This document shows positions 1 through 12,100 of a stretch of 26,062 bases of DNA, piece by piece; within the stretch, counting starts at the first letter, position 1, and each line of letters opens with the position of its first letter. Source of the DNA: Nanobdellati archaeon. GTDB taxonomy: Archaea; EX4484-52; JAADEF01. Below the pieces are notes generated by a model. The model was not told where the DNA came from, did not search any database, and saw only the letters and a program-made list of their open reading frames with translations. Position numbers and translations under genes: made by a program. The DNA lies in contig WAOB01000121.1 in assembly GCA_015521505.1 (NCBI GenBank), positions 1 through 26,062 on the forward strand, given 5' to 3'.

Positions 1-2
1 AT

Positions 3-392
3 ATAGATAAGAACGAGGAAGAGGATGTTGTTATATGTATAGGAGGTCCTTTAACTAACACTTTTACTTATAAACTTAATAAGTTAATGAAAATAAGATT
101 CGATGAGAGGTCACATTATAGAACCATTGTTTCGGATGTAACTAAAAAACACTACTCTGATGAATCAGTGGGTATTATGATAAAAATACATTACGAGAAT
201 AAGAAGTATATTGTTCTTAGTGGCACTTCTCTCTATTCAACAGAAGGAGTTATATATGTATTTGGGGAGTTTGTTGACACTTTTCTAAATAATGATTTAA
301 AAGAAGAGTATTATGTTGTGAATATTTTAGACAAGAATAGCGATGGAAAACCAGATGATTACGAGATATTAGAAGAATATGAATCTAAATGA
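3..392 (+). CDS. C-terminal part of a probable S-layer-like surface protein (5' truncated)
   Basis: The reading frame is open from base 3 and the start lies outside the window, so only the last ~129 residues are seen. The first residues contain VVICIGGPLTN, followed by a G-I-x-I-K strand, then KKYIVLSG, and a T-x-G-V-x-Y helix-like end. A GGPxxN turn followed by a short aliphatic strand ending in G resembles the C-terminal domain of archaeal S-layer proteins. That is a resemblance by eye only. The tail has a DKNSDGKPDDYE loop (about bases 330-365), a DxNxDGxxDDxE pattern typical of calcium-binding EF-hand or thrombospondin-3-like loops, which would suit an extracellular protein. An internal ATG at 87 exists, but nothing at ribosome-binding distance supports it, and the GGPxxN motif lies upstream of it. 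It is probably a cell-surface protein; any other surface protein with this domain is possible. Confidence 0.55.
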   Translation: MDKNEEEDVVICIGGPLTNTFTYKLNKLMKIRFDERSHYRTIVSDVTKKHYSDESVGIMIKIHYENKKYIVLSGTSLYSTEGVIYVFGEFVDTFLNNDLKEEYYVVNILDKNSDGKPDDYEILEEYESK

Positions 393-444
393 GATACTAT
401 AATATGAGATAATTTTAAAAATCTTAATATATTAATATATTGGT
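393..444 (+). promoter_or_regulatory. Probable promoter of the giant-protein operon (leaderless start)
   Basis: This 52-base gap contains TTTTAAAAAT at about 413-422, centred about 27 bases upstream of the ATG at 445. That is the usual distance from an archaeal TATA box to the transcription start. No GAGGTG-like ribosome binding site precedes the ATG, so a leaderless transcript beginning near 445 is the simplest reading. The gap is so AT-rich that the box could be chance. Confidence 0.4.
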
Positions 445-3102
445 ATGGCAAGATATTTGTTTCTTTCGCTTCTAGCGTCTTTATTTTTTATAAATATTTG
501 TTTCTCTTATAAGATTATAGAGCAGTATGATTTATTAGGAAAAAATATAACATCTCAAACAAATATTAAAACAACATATCTACTTAAGGATAATAATCTT
601 TATTCTTATAAATTATATTTTAATCACTCTACGGGGTTAAGTGATTGGTTTTATGTTTATGTGGATAATGACTATTTAGGAAATATACAAGCGAAATCAG
701 TTAATATTAGTGGTGATATTTATTACATGTTAAATATTTTATGGATAAATAAGGCGATTGCAGATTTTCTTAATACTTCCAATAACACAATAGTTGTTTC
801 TACGAGGGATGGAAAAACTTTGAGATTGTGCAGTGATATTTCATGCTTGAATGGGTATGATTATAAAACAATCTTTTTTAATAAAACAAAAGAAGATATC
901 TTAGATTTAGTTTGGTTAAATTACGAAAATATGAGTATTTTTTCTTTAAACGATGATAATTTATTAAAAACCTATTTGTTTTTTTACAATCTTTCTAATT
1001 CTCCTACAGTTTATCTGTTTGAAAGTTTCTATATTAAATATCCTTACCCTATTAATGAGATAGATGAACTTCCTTATCATAAATTGATATGTAATTTAGA
1101 TTGCGTAACTACTCAGCAATTTATTAATTCAACTTTTTATGTTAATATAGGTTCTGCTGATGGTTATGAAGATAAATTTATGCCTTTGAGTGTAGAAATA
1201 AAAACTTATACACCTTATGAATGGATAAACTCTACCTTTTATTATTATTTGGATTTAAATCCTCCTTATTTGATATCTTATTCTACTTCGTTACCTAATG
1301 GATCATATTTTATCTATTTGGATGAATGGGAAATCAACCTTACCACTAAAGATTTAAATCCTTATTCTTATGCTTGCTCTTATATAGTTAGGGATGTTGT
1401 AGGTGGTAGGCAATTTATCAACTACCTCTATCAAGACGAATGTGATAACATAACAATAAAGAATATTAATCTGACAGATTATAATGTAATCATTACTCTA
1501 TATGATTATGCGAATAATTCGAAGTCGTATCTATTTAGTTTTTATAGAAAACCTAATATTTTAGATTGTTATTGGAACGATTCTTATGAAAGGTGGTGTT
1601 ATTATAAATCATATCCTCTAAACCAGATGTATTTATATTTTGATAGATATGAAAATCTATCTATAGAGGATATGATTGTGGTCAAATTATCTATGTCTGT
1701 TCCTATAGATGGTATTAATACTATTGTGTTTAACAATCTTGAAGAGAACATATCTTATGTTTCAGGATGTGATAATTTTACATATTTTTATGCGAATAAA
1801 ACTCTCTTATGTAGTAATAATGTTTCATATATTGAGATGTACGCTTTACCCAATGTGACACTAAATCCATTTTACTATTTCGTTGAAAACATTTATCAAG
1901 ATAGAGAGAAATCTTCTGAGATGTACGGAGATACTTACATTGTTGCAAACATAAGTATTTGGAATATAGATTATATTTATACTCTTGTTCATCAAATTTT
2001 CAGAAATGTTTCTTACGATTTTAAATCTTTTTTAAAAAATATTATTAATGGGTATGAAGCATATAAAAATTATAAAGGATCTTTTGATATAGATTTTGAG
2101 AAAAATGTGTTGGTAAAACTTCAAGCAAGAAATAGGATATATGCGATATATGAGAACGATTATTATCTCAAAGAAAAGGACATATCTATACAAAACCCTT
2201 TAAATGTTTATCTGAAATACAGGGTATATAACAAGGATAATATTACATTCGAGAATATAAAAACAAACTTTCCGATGAAACCGCATAATATATTTAACAC
2301 AACAATCTGTAAGTTAGGTTATCCTTTGTACATTGATTTATCTCCTTTACAAGAGATTCGGAAAGAAGTTATGTTTAAATGTAACATTTTTAATTATACC
2401 ACAGAATTTAGGAAAACTAAATTAAAAGAAGGATATAAGTATTCTTACATTATAAGATTTTATTCACCATATGTTCCCTTACTAAATAATAAAAAGTTAT
2501 TTTATGTTGTGAATACATTGGATTTAGAATATTTTAATAAAAGAAGAGCGATGGTGGTTTATTTAAATAACCTTGGTAATGAATTAAACTACACTATAGA
2601 TGGGGAACTATTATATATTTATTTGCCTTATATTAGTGGTAATAATGAGATATTCGTCGAATATTGGTATATTATTGAGAAAAAAGAAAGCGATTCTAAT
2701 AAAGAAAAGAAAGATGAAGAAAAGAGAGTAGATAAAGAAGAGAAGAATTCAGAGAAAAAGAAAGATAAAAGAAACGAAAAAGATAAAGAAACAAGAAAAG
2801 AAAGAAGAGACAATAATTATGAGGAAGATGTTCTCGTTGAAGACAAAGAAAGATCTATAAATGTATCTTTGGAAAATAATAATACAGACATAGTGAGATT
2901 GTCTCAAGAGAAAACTGGAAAAGATGGTTTTATTACGGGAAAACTAATCGCTGAAAGAATTAAAAATTTAAATGTTTGGATAATAGTAGTTTTAACAGTC
3001 ATTTTAATATCTTTAATATTTGGAAAAATTTTAAGAAAAAGACAAAGAAGCAACTTAAATAGAATAAAATTTTTAGAATCATTAAAGAAAGAGGTGCTTT
3101 AA
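445..3102 (+). CDS. Secreted, C-terminally membrane-anchored surface protein, function unknown (885 aa)
   Basis: Residues 1-21 form a signal peptide (M-A-R, then a hydrophobic core ending at C-F-S). The body (about 25-740) is a beta-rich ectodomain with many N-x-S/T sequons and cysteines in close pairs (LCSDISC, ICNLDC, CYWNDSYERWC), suggesting disulfides outside the cell. Around residue 260 a P-P-Y-L-I-S-Y stretch looks like the start of an Ig-like module. Residues ~745-803 are almost only K, E, D and R, a likely extended charged helix or spacer. Then come F-I-T-G-K-L-I (829-835), a transmembrane helix (~844-862) and a basic cytoplasmic tail (RKRQR). I recognise no enzymatic motif. The gene ends 3 bases before the giant-protein gene and its last codons carry that gene's ribosome binding site, so the two should be co-expressed. 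A role as membrane partner or stalk for the giant protein is inference. The start at 445 is chosen because it gives a complete signal peptide. Confidence 0.8.
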   Translation: MARYLFLSLLASLFFINICFSYKIIEQYDLLGKNITSQTNIKTTYLLKDNNLYSYKLYFNHSTGLSDWFYVYVDNDYLGNIQAKSVNISGDIYYMLNILWINKAIADFLNTSNNTIVVSTRDGKTLRLCSDISCLNGYDYKTIFFNKTKEDILDLVWLNYENMSIFSLNDDNLLKTYLFFYNLSNSPTVYLFESFYIKYPYPINEIDELPYHKLICNLDCVTTQQFINSTFYVNIGSADGYEDKFMPLSVEIKTYTPYEWINSTFYYYLDLNPPYLISYSTSLPNGSYFIYLDEWEINLTTKDLNPYSYACSYIVRDVVGGRQFINYLYQDECDNITIKNINLTDYNVIITLYDYANNSKSYLFSFYRKPNILDCYWNDSYERWCYYKSYPLNQMYLYFDRYENLSIEDMIVVKLSMSVPIDGINTIVFNNLEENISYVSGCDNFTYFYANKTLLCSNNVSYIEMYALPNVTLNPFYYFVENIYQDREKSSEMYGDTYIVANISIWNIDYIYTLVHQIFRNVSYDFKSFLKNIINGYEAYKNYKGSFDIDFEKNVLVKLQARNRIYAIYENDYYLKEKDISIQNPLNVYLKYRVYNKDNITFENIKTNFPMKPHNIFNTTICKLGYPLYIDLSPLQEIRKEVMFKCNIFNYTTEFRKTKLKEGYKYSYIIRFYSPYVPLLNNKKLFYVVNTLDLEYFNKRRAMVVYLNNLGNELNYTIDGELLYIYLPYISGNNEIFVEYWYIIEKKESDSNKEKKDEEKRVDKEEKNSEKKKDKRNEKDKETRKERRDNNYEEDVLVEDKERSINVSLENNNTDIVRLSQEKTGKDGFITGKLIAERIKNLNVWIIVVLTVILISLIFGKILRKRQRSNLNRIKFLESLKKEVL
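2677..2853 (+). repeat. Low-complexity polypurine tract encoding a K/E/D/R-rich stalk
   Basis: On the + strand roughly nine of ten bases between 2700 and 2810 are A or G. The tract encodes residues ~745-803 of the upstream surface protein, made almost only of K, E, D and R, with E/D and K/R mixed as in single-alpha-helix segments. It lies just outside the C-terminal membrane anchor. Confidence 0.8.
3091..3096 (+). promoter_or_regulatory. Ribosome binding site of the giant gene
   Basis: GAGGTG lies inside the last codons of the preceding gene, nine bases before the ATG at 3106. It fixes this start and couples translation of the two genes. Confidence 0.8.
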
Positions 3103-3105
3103 TTA

Positions 3106-6100
3106 ATGAGATCAAAAAAATGGAAAAAAGTAAGTTTTTTTGTAGTGTTTTTAATAGTCATCTCTATGTTTGCATACTTTAACTTTTTTTATACTTCTTT
3201 GAATATAAATATGTCACTATTATACAGTGAAAGCAATATTGATGCATATATTATTGCTAAGAATCTTGGTTTGGATGAAAGCAAGTTAGAAGGAAATACA
3301 TATTCATTAAAAGGATATGATGCAAGCATTTTAAAAAACAAAACCCTATACTCAGAAAGTAGAACATTCTTAAAAATAAATAATTTGGAACTTTACACAT
3401 ACAAAACGAAAGTTAGAATTAAAGATATCTATTCATCTCCATTAAAAAGAAAAATAGTTTATGAGATTTACAACTCCTCTCCATACTTTATCTTGTCAAA
3501 AAATGATGGAGAGATAAGTATTAAAGTATATGATATAAAAGGAAGAAAAGTTAAAATTGAGAAAATAAAAAAAATTGATGACATACAAAAAGAGTTTAAG
3601 AGAGATAATGGATGGGTTAGAGAGGTTAAAGAGGACCTATCTAATAAAGGATTATCTGTTCAAGATATAGAGGATATATTTTATGATGAGCTCTTACCAC
3701 CAGAAGGATGGATAAATATTCTTTATAAGATTCCTGATAATATAGAGTATCCTATAACCATAACTTTAGAATCACCTCCTCAATATGCATTTAAGTTTTT
3801 CTACTTTGATCCTTACTATTCAGGTTGGTGGAATGAGTCCTGGGAGTATAGAAGCATATACCACATAAAAAATAATAATTCCTATTCCTTAGATAACTAT
3901 CCTATTCTTTTAGTTTTAAATTCTACAAACTTTCCTTGGGATTTATCTAAATCGGATTTGAGCGATTTGAGAGTTACTCAATTTAATGAAACCCAACAGA
4001 GGGAATATGAAATGCCGTATTTTGTTGAATATGTCAACTGGCAGGACAAGATTGCTTATGTTTGGATAAGAGCAGAGAACTTTACTGCTAACAGAACAAT
4101 AACTATATTTTTATATCATGGAAATAAAGATGCTGTTGATGAGAGCAATCTTTCAGGAGTTGCTAGTTTTATGGATGATTTTGAGTCAGGCAGTTTAGAT
4201 ACAACAAAGTGGAGTGTTGTAGGAACTGTAAATGTTGAAACAGATCCTGTGTTTAATACAGGAATTTTAAGAGTTGATGGAGGTAATCAAATAACTGGAA
4301 CTTGTACATCAACTTATGTTGTGCCTGCAAATTCTGTGGTAGGATATTATGTACGACCAGAAGATACCGGAGACTGGGATACAGGATTGCAAGTAGGCAA
4401 TATATATTTTGTTTCTGATACTGGAGTATATGGTGCAGCTCCTATAATCGATACTGCATGGAACTATCCATCAGGATCTCAAGGACCAGATACGAAATTC
4501 CACTTCTACAGGTTAAAGGTTGAGGATAGTTATCAGGAAATGGTAGATTACACATCAGGAGGTTCAACAAGTGCTGCTTTTGCCTACACTCCAGGAAGTT
4601 TATGTACTATAACTGATTCTGACAGCACGGCAAGAGATGCCCTATATGATTTAATTTATGTTATGGAATTACCAGAAAACGGAACTATCTTAGTTTATAA
4701 CACTACCGAGTATGTTGGATATTATTATGTCAACATAACAACACCCAAAAACAATCAAAAAGTGTATAGATATGAAAGTTTCTATTTGAATGCAACTTTA
4801 AATGCTTCAGGATTTGATTTATATGATAAAGGTGATATTGTATTAACAGATTACGATGATTTTATAAAGTACGATTCTAAGGAAAATATTACTATTGTGG
4901 ATGTTGATGATAATGATTATTTGGAACTTGCCGGACAAACTAATTGGTATCCAGGATATAAGGATTGGAAATACAGAATGCCTATAAACATAACAAACAG
5001 AAATAATGTTCTTTTGAAAGATCACCAGGTCAATGTAACAATTAATACTCAACAACTCATATCTGCTTTTAAGATGAACGATACATGTCAGGATATAAGA
5101 TTTACATACTACAATGAGACATCAAGGCAAGAGGTGGTTATCCCTTACTGGTTAGAATCAGGATGTAATACTCCTCAAACAGTTATATGGGTTAAAATAC
5201 CTGAGTTAAAAGCGAATTCAAATACAACAATTTACCTATATTATGGAAACAATAATACATTTAACGAATCTTCAGGTGATGATGTTTTTATATTCTTTGA
5301 TGATTTTGAGGATCTTTACCAAGACCCAAACAAGTGGTATCCAGATGCAGAAACAACAGAAGAGCTTGATCCAGTTTATAATGTAGGGGTTATGAGGGTT
5401 CAGGGAGGTAATGAGATACTAGGTTCTTGTTCTGTACCTACTATTCCTTCGGATGTATATATAGATTTTTATATGAGATCCGAAAGTACATTAGATTTTG
5501 ATTCTGGATGGCTGATAGGTAACATCTACTTTATTTCAGATTCGGGAGCAGGATCGCAATGTATAGATACAACAGTATGTTTCCCTGCAGGTTCTCAGAC
5601 AGATACAACATTTCATCACTATAGGATCACTCTTCTATCAGGATCTCAATTTATCATCGATTTGAATACTGGAGATAGTGCCTCGAATACTTTGAGTTAT
5701 ATACCTGGTAGTATTTGTGGTTTCAGTGATTCTGATGATACCGGGAGAGATGTTTTCTATGATTTGGTTTATATAAGGGAATATGCTCAAATAGATGTGT
5801 TTGATCAATACAATGGAACAGAGGAAGAAAACAACTATATTTATTATGAGAATGGAAGTTATTTAATTACTATAGATATGCTTTCTGCATCAATTAACTA
5901 TACCAACATAACTTATTTTGCATACATTCCTTTAAATACTAATGTTGATATTTTTGCAAGAACATCTCCAGATAAAATTAAATGGAGTAGTTGGGATTTG
6001 ATACTTAATGGATCTTATCCTAATTTGCTTGGGGAAAGATATTTACAGCTAATGGTGCATTTAAACACAACCGATAACAAGACTTCTCCAAAATTGTATG

Positions 6101-9100
6101 CAATAAACATCTCTTATGAGAGAGTTAAAAACTCTCCTTATGCATGGTCGCAATATTTTAGTGTTATAACACCTTTAAAACAATATGTGGATGATACTTA
6201 TAGTGAGTTCATAAATTATACTTATGCAGAAAACATAACTGTAGGTTATGATGGAAGTTTGTATTTAAACAACACTACTTGGAGTTTTGGAATGTGGAAA
6301 TACAGATTACCTATAAATATAACAAACAACAACGTTCAAATATTGAGGGATTTCCAAATAAATGTTATTGTAGATACTGCAACATTAATTTCTCAGAAAA
6401 AAATGAAACCAAAATGTGAGGATATAAGATTCACTTACTATAATATAACAGATAAAAAAGAATATAATATTTCTTATTGGATAGAATCTGGATGTAATAC
6501 TACATCAACTTCAATATGGGTTAAAATACCTTATGTTTATTTAGGATCTAATACTCTGCTTTACATGTATTACGGTAATCCTTACGCTGAGTCATTGTCT
6601 AATCCTTACGAGGTGTTTGATTTTTATGATGATTTTGAATCTGGTATTATAGATGAAACAAAATGGACAGGAAGCAATACACAAATAGTTTTTGATCCTG
6701 TTGTAAATAGATACGCTGCTGAAGTACCTACAGGTAATCAGGTGCAGGGTATTTGTACTATACAGACATTTAATGCTCCATTCATTGTTGAATCTCATTT
6801 AAGGCCTACTACTACAGGAGATTTTGATGCTGGATGGTTGGTAAATGACATATATTTCATTACAGATACTTCTGGGACTGGAGCACCAGGTATTAGTCAA
6901 GGTGCTTGGAACTATCCTACCGGTTCTCATGGAGCAGATACTAGTTATCATTTCTACAGGATAGAGATGCAAGATGCTTCTCAAGTATTTACAGATTTGA
7001 CTAACGGGCAAAGTGCAACAGCGACATTTACTTACACTCCCGGGGGTATATGTTTATTAAATGACGGAGATGGTGGTGCTGCATCAAGGTTTGATGATAT
7101 AAGGGTAAGGAAACTTGCTGCAGATATGAACTTTGCTCAAACTATAGGGAATGAGGAAACTTATAACTCAACTTTCCCATCAGGAACTTATATTTCAAAA
7201 ATAATAGATGTGGAAACAAACGAGTATGAATTTGGAAACTTCTATTGGTATGGTAGAGATGATCCTAATGGAGATGGAAAATTCTATGTTAGAACCTCTC
7301 CTGATGGAATAACTTGGACGGGGTGGTATTTAGTAAGCAACAATACTTTAATAGAAGCACCTCCGAACAGATATGTACAATACAAATGGGAAATATTTAA
7401 TAATGATGTTGGGATTGCAGAGGTCGTGGATAAGGTAGTTATTGAGTATAAGATTGCATCTGCAGGTTTTGTTATAATGACACCTTCAAGTATCTTTTCT
7501 ACTTCAAATCCAGAAACTTGCCCTCTAGAGGAAGTAAAACAAAATCCTAACTTAAGGCTATGTAATGTTTCTTGGAGCGTAATTCCAAAGCAGGAAGGTA
7601 ACTACACTTTGAGGGTTAAAGTTAATTCAACCAACATTTACATGGAGGAAAGTTATTCTCAAGAGGTTAATATATCTGTATTTATTAGAACATCCATAAT
7701 TGATTTTACAATAATCCCTCCTGTTCAAGGGCAAAGGAGAAATATCACTTTGAGAGCAAGACTGGTTGATGATTTAAGTAACCCTTTATCCGGATATAAT
7801 ATTTCTTTCTATGACTCAACAACTGGAAAGTGGTATGGAGATGCTTTAACTAGTAGTAATGGGTATGGTGAACTGATCTACACAATACCAAAAGACGAGG
7901 TTTTAGGTTATCATACAGTATATGCTATTTTTAATGGTTCATGGCCAGATTTCTTGGAGAAATCTAATGCATCTTTACAATATAAAGTTTCTTCTGTACC
8001 GCAAATAAATGCTCTTTATACTATTCCTTACTGGCAGGGAAATAATCAAATAGTGAGGTTAAGAGCAAACATAACAGACAAGGTTGGAGTAGATACTGTC
8101 CTTATCTACATTTACAACTCAACTAATGCTCTAGTTGTTGATGGTGCTAAAATGACCTCTATAGGTAATGATCTATACGAATATAATTTCTCCTCATGGC
8201 ATGCAGATAAGTTTAAGTTTTATGTGTGGGTTAACAATACAGACGGTATAACCAATACATCAGATTTTAAAGATTTTGTTGTGGATGTTAAGGCTGAAAT
8301 TTCTGTTAAGACAGAGAAGAATAAGTATGAGAATTACGAGTATGTTTATTTAAGTAATTACGATTATGATTGGTTTAATACTTCATGGATGTATAGGTTG
8401 CCTATTGAGTTGTACAATCCTAATAGTTATGATGTTTACTATGATGCCGTTAATGTGACTCTTAATACCAGATCTCTTATTTCACAAGGAAAAATGAAAC
8501 CTGCATGTGAGGATTTAAGATTAACTATTAAGAAAAATGTTTACGTTGTTGAACTTAATATTACAAACAACAAAGCAGTAAGCTTCACTGACAGGTCTGT
8601 TAAGATGACTATAAGTAATAGAGATATAGTTTCAAACTTCAATGATGATGGCTCTGATATAAGAATATTTGAAAACAAAGTTGAAGATCCTTATTCTCGT
8701 GGAGATTATTTGAATTATTGGGTGGAAAGAATAGATAAAGAAACTGGCAATGCAATAATTTGGGTTAAGATTCCTTATATAGGTGCTTATGAAACTAAAA
8801 CTTTGTACTTGTATTATGGAAATAAGAATGCAATAGATAAGCAAAACTATTCTGCTGTTTTTGATACTGTTATAGGAGAGGCAAGAACCTTTATATTAAA
8901 TAGCAGTGTAAAAACCATCAACTTCTTAAGAACTTATTCTCAATCACCAGTTGTTATGGCATCTTTAAATAGTGAAAATGAGATAGATCAGGCATTTGTT
9001 AGGATAACTTCTGTAACAACAAGCGGTTTTGATGCTTTTATACAGGAATCTATTGCTTTAGATGGTACACATGTTTTTGAGAATGCATCTTATATTGCCT

Positions 9101-12100
9101 TACTACCAGGGGAATGGTTAGTAGGAGGTAGGTACTTGGAAGTTGGTACTGGTAGTGTTGATAGTAACTATGCAACTTTAACATTTACTAATGTATTCTC
9201 CTCCAAACCTATAGTATTGAGTCAAATACTAACTAATAATGAAGCAGATCCAGCAAAAACAAGACAAAATAACATCTTGACAGGAGGTTTTGATGTTAAG
9301 ATAGAGGAGACTGATACTGTTGACACACCCCATACTTTTGAGACTGTAGGTTATGTAGCATCAGAGATGTTCAATTTAAAGACAAAATCGATGGTGATTA
9401 ATGTTGGTTTCAAGAATCATGACCAGCCATCTGCTAATGACTGGTTTACATATAGATTAGAAGGATTTTCTTCTATTCCTGTGGTTGTTGCTAAGATAAT
9501 GACAGAAAATGGACCAGATAATGCCCATGAAAGAATAAGAAATGTTAATCCAACATACTTTGAATATCAAATAGAGGAAGAAGCAGGTTATGATGGAGTT
9601 CACATTAATGAGGATAATGGTTATATTGCTGTGAGTAATGCATCTTTACTTTATGGATTACCTTATGCAGATTATTCTATGTCTGTTACTTTAGGTTCTC
9701 AAGAAGTTGTTTCTTCAACTTATGAAGAAATTCCTTATTGGATAGAGGAAGGATGTAACACTAATTTAACTAAAATATGGGTTCAAATACCTATTTTGAA
9801 ATCTCAAGATAGTATTTTAGTTTATGCTTATTACGGCAATCCTAATGCTTTAAGTAAATCAAATAAATCCGCTGTGTTTAGTTATCCTTTCAAGAAATCT
9901 TTCTATTATGTTTTGGATGGAGATATTGCATTAGGAGATTTACAAATATCAGCCTATTATAACGATACCTCTTATGAGATAGGCACCTCTTCTGGAATCA
10001 TCGATAAACAACAACTTGCCTTAATACCTGCTGGTGATTTAAATGTTGGTAGTGCTTTGAAATCTAACAAACCTTTATCCACTACAACATTAGTTTCAGG
10101 AAATGGAGATGCTTTAACACCAAAGATAGCGATAGGTAAAGAGTTCATTACTTACTCTATAAGAGGAGTTGAGTATTTGACTATATTGTCTTTGGATAAT
10201 GACAATCTGATTGAGATTTATGATGTATCCTCAGGAGTGTTTACGAAAGTAGGGAGTTTAACATTGAATGCTTATCAATCTTCAACCTTTAGCTATGATT
10301 TCCTTGATGGTAATAGTATATATGTTAATTCAAGTAAACCTATCTTATTACATAGGAGAGCAGAAACTGATTATGATTTATTCACTGTTTTCCCTCCATC
10401 TTTGGGATGGTATGGTGTGCCATCTCAAAACCTCGGTATTGTGGCTTTAAGACCAAATACACAAGTAACTATTTATAGATCAGATCAATCAACACCCACT
10501 ACCGTAACTCTTACTAATGCTGGTGATTCCTATACCTTGGGAACATTAGGAACTGCAGGTAATGCTCCTGCATTTTATGTTAATGCTACAAAACCAATAA
10601 GTGTAATGGCATGGGCAGATGGTGATGGTACAGAAGGAACTACTTTCTTGCCGGAGAATGAGCTTGATAATGAGTATATTTTACCTGCTGATGCTGAATA
10701 CGTTGCTATAGCAACCAAAGATGCCATAGCAACATGTTATATTTATGATGCTAACGGGACACTATCAACTTCTACAACAACATCTTATACTTCTACTCAA
10801 TACCCTTACCCTGGCTATATAAGATTTGGAGGTACTGTTTTAGCAGGATCAAAAATAAACTGTACCTCTCCTTTCTTTGCATACTTTGAGAGGGCAAATC
10901 TTTATGAAACCAATCTTTATGGTCCTAAACATTTCAGAGAAGGTTTCTTGTATTCAATAAGACAAACAAATAGAACTGAGGAAGATGTTTACAACAACTT
11001 GAAGAACAATGGTAATACTACTTTGAGAGGCTATCTTTATATGATAGTTGAGGAAGAAACCTCTACAGGATGGTCTTTAGTATTTCCTGATGGTGTAATT
11101 ATTAATGATAGAGCAGATAATAATCTGAGATCGCTATTACCTGGAGATTTTATTAATTTAACTGATTTATGGAAGCAGCAAGGAGGTTGGTATACCTCTA
11201 GTAGAGAACCTAAAAAATATAGAGTCTATATTGCTTTCCAAGATGAAAGTGGTTTACCAATAAAAGATTCTTATGGAAACAGATTAGAAGATTACTACAT
11301 CTTTGAGATAATACCTTCGGAACTTACAGTAACTAGATTAGAGCATGAGAACATGTATAAAGGTAATGTTAAAGAGTATGAGGTAGGAGATAACATAGCA
11401 TTAATAAATGTTTCAGTTAAAGCATTAAATAACACAGCAATAGATGCTCAAGTAGAGCTAGATTTAGTTAAACTAGATAAAACCTATGCAGGTTTTGGTC
11501 CTTTAAATGAGATCTATTCTTGTGGTAATATTCCAAAAGATAGTGAATGTTATGCAGTTTATGATAACACATCTAATGGATATGATATCCCATTAAATGC
11601 CCAAGGAGATTATATCTTCTATTGGAATGTTACAATGACTTTACAAAATGGAGAGGCAAAATATAACGGAACAGAACACATAAAAGTACATGATTTAAGG
11701 AATAATGTATCATCAACCTTACAACCTACAAGAATTTATATCGGTAAAGGGCAAGCATCTTATTATAACTTCACAATATTTAATCCATGGAGTGTCAATA
11801 TAAGTTATGTTAATGTTACAATAAATTGTGATGCAACATTAAATTGTACTTGTTCTTTGCCTAATCAACTTTATCAACCAAATTATTGTTATCTTGGAAA
11901 TGTATCTGGAAAGGAATATGCTTATGCGAACTTTACTGTTAATTATACTTCATCTACAACACAAGGAGATTATGTCATTAATGCAACTTTGGAATATTAC
12001 AATATAGGAGATGAATTTAAGAAATGGTATGAACTTGCTCCTCAAACCTTAGAAGTGAGATATCAAGGCATATTAGCAATAACTCCTTATACCTATCCTT

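Noticed and set aside
42..48. AGGAGGT as a ribosome binding site for an ATG at 87
   Set aside because: It lies 38 bases from that ATG, and in the open upstream frame it encodes the G-G of the GGPxxN motif, so it is coding sequence of a truncated gene.
2628..2813. A 61-codon open frame on the - strand rich in Ser/Phe/Leu
   Set aside because: It is the complement of the K/E-rich polypurine tract; its composition is explained entirely by the real gene on the + strand.
3826..7150. Repeats as a CRISPR array or mobile element
   Set aside because: The repetition is at protein level with long unequal units; there are no short identical DNA repeats, terminal inverted repeats or transposase.
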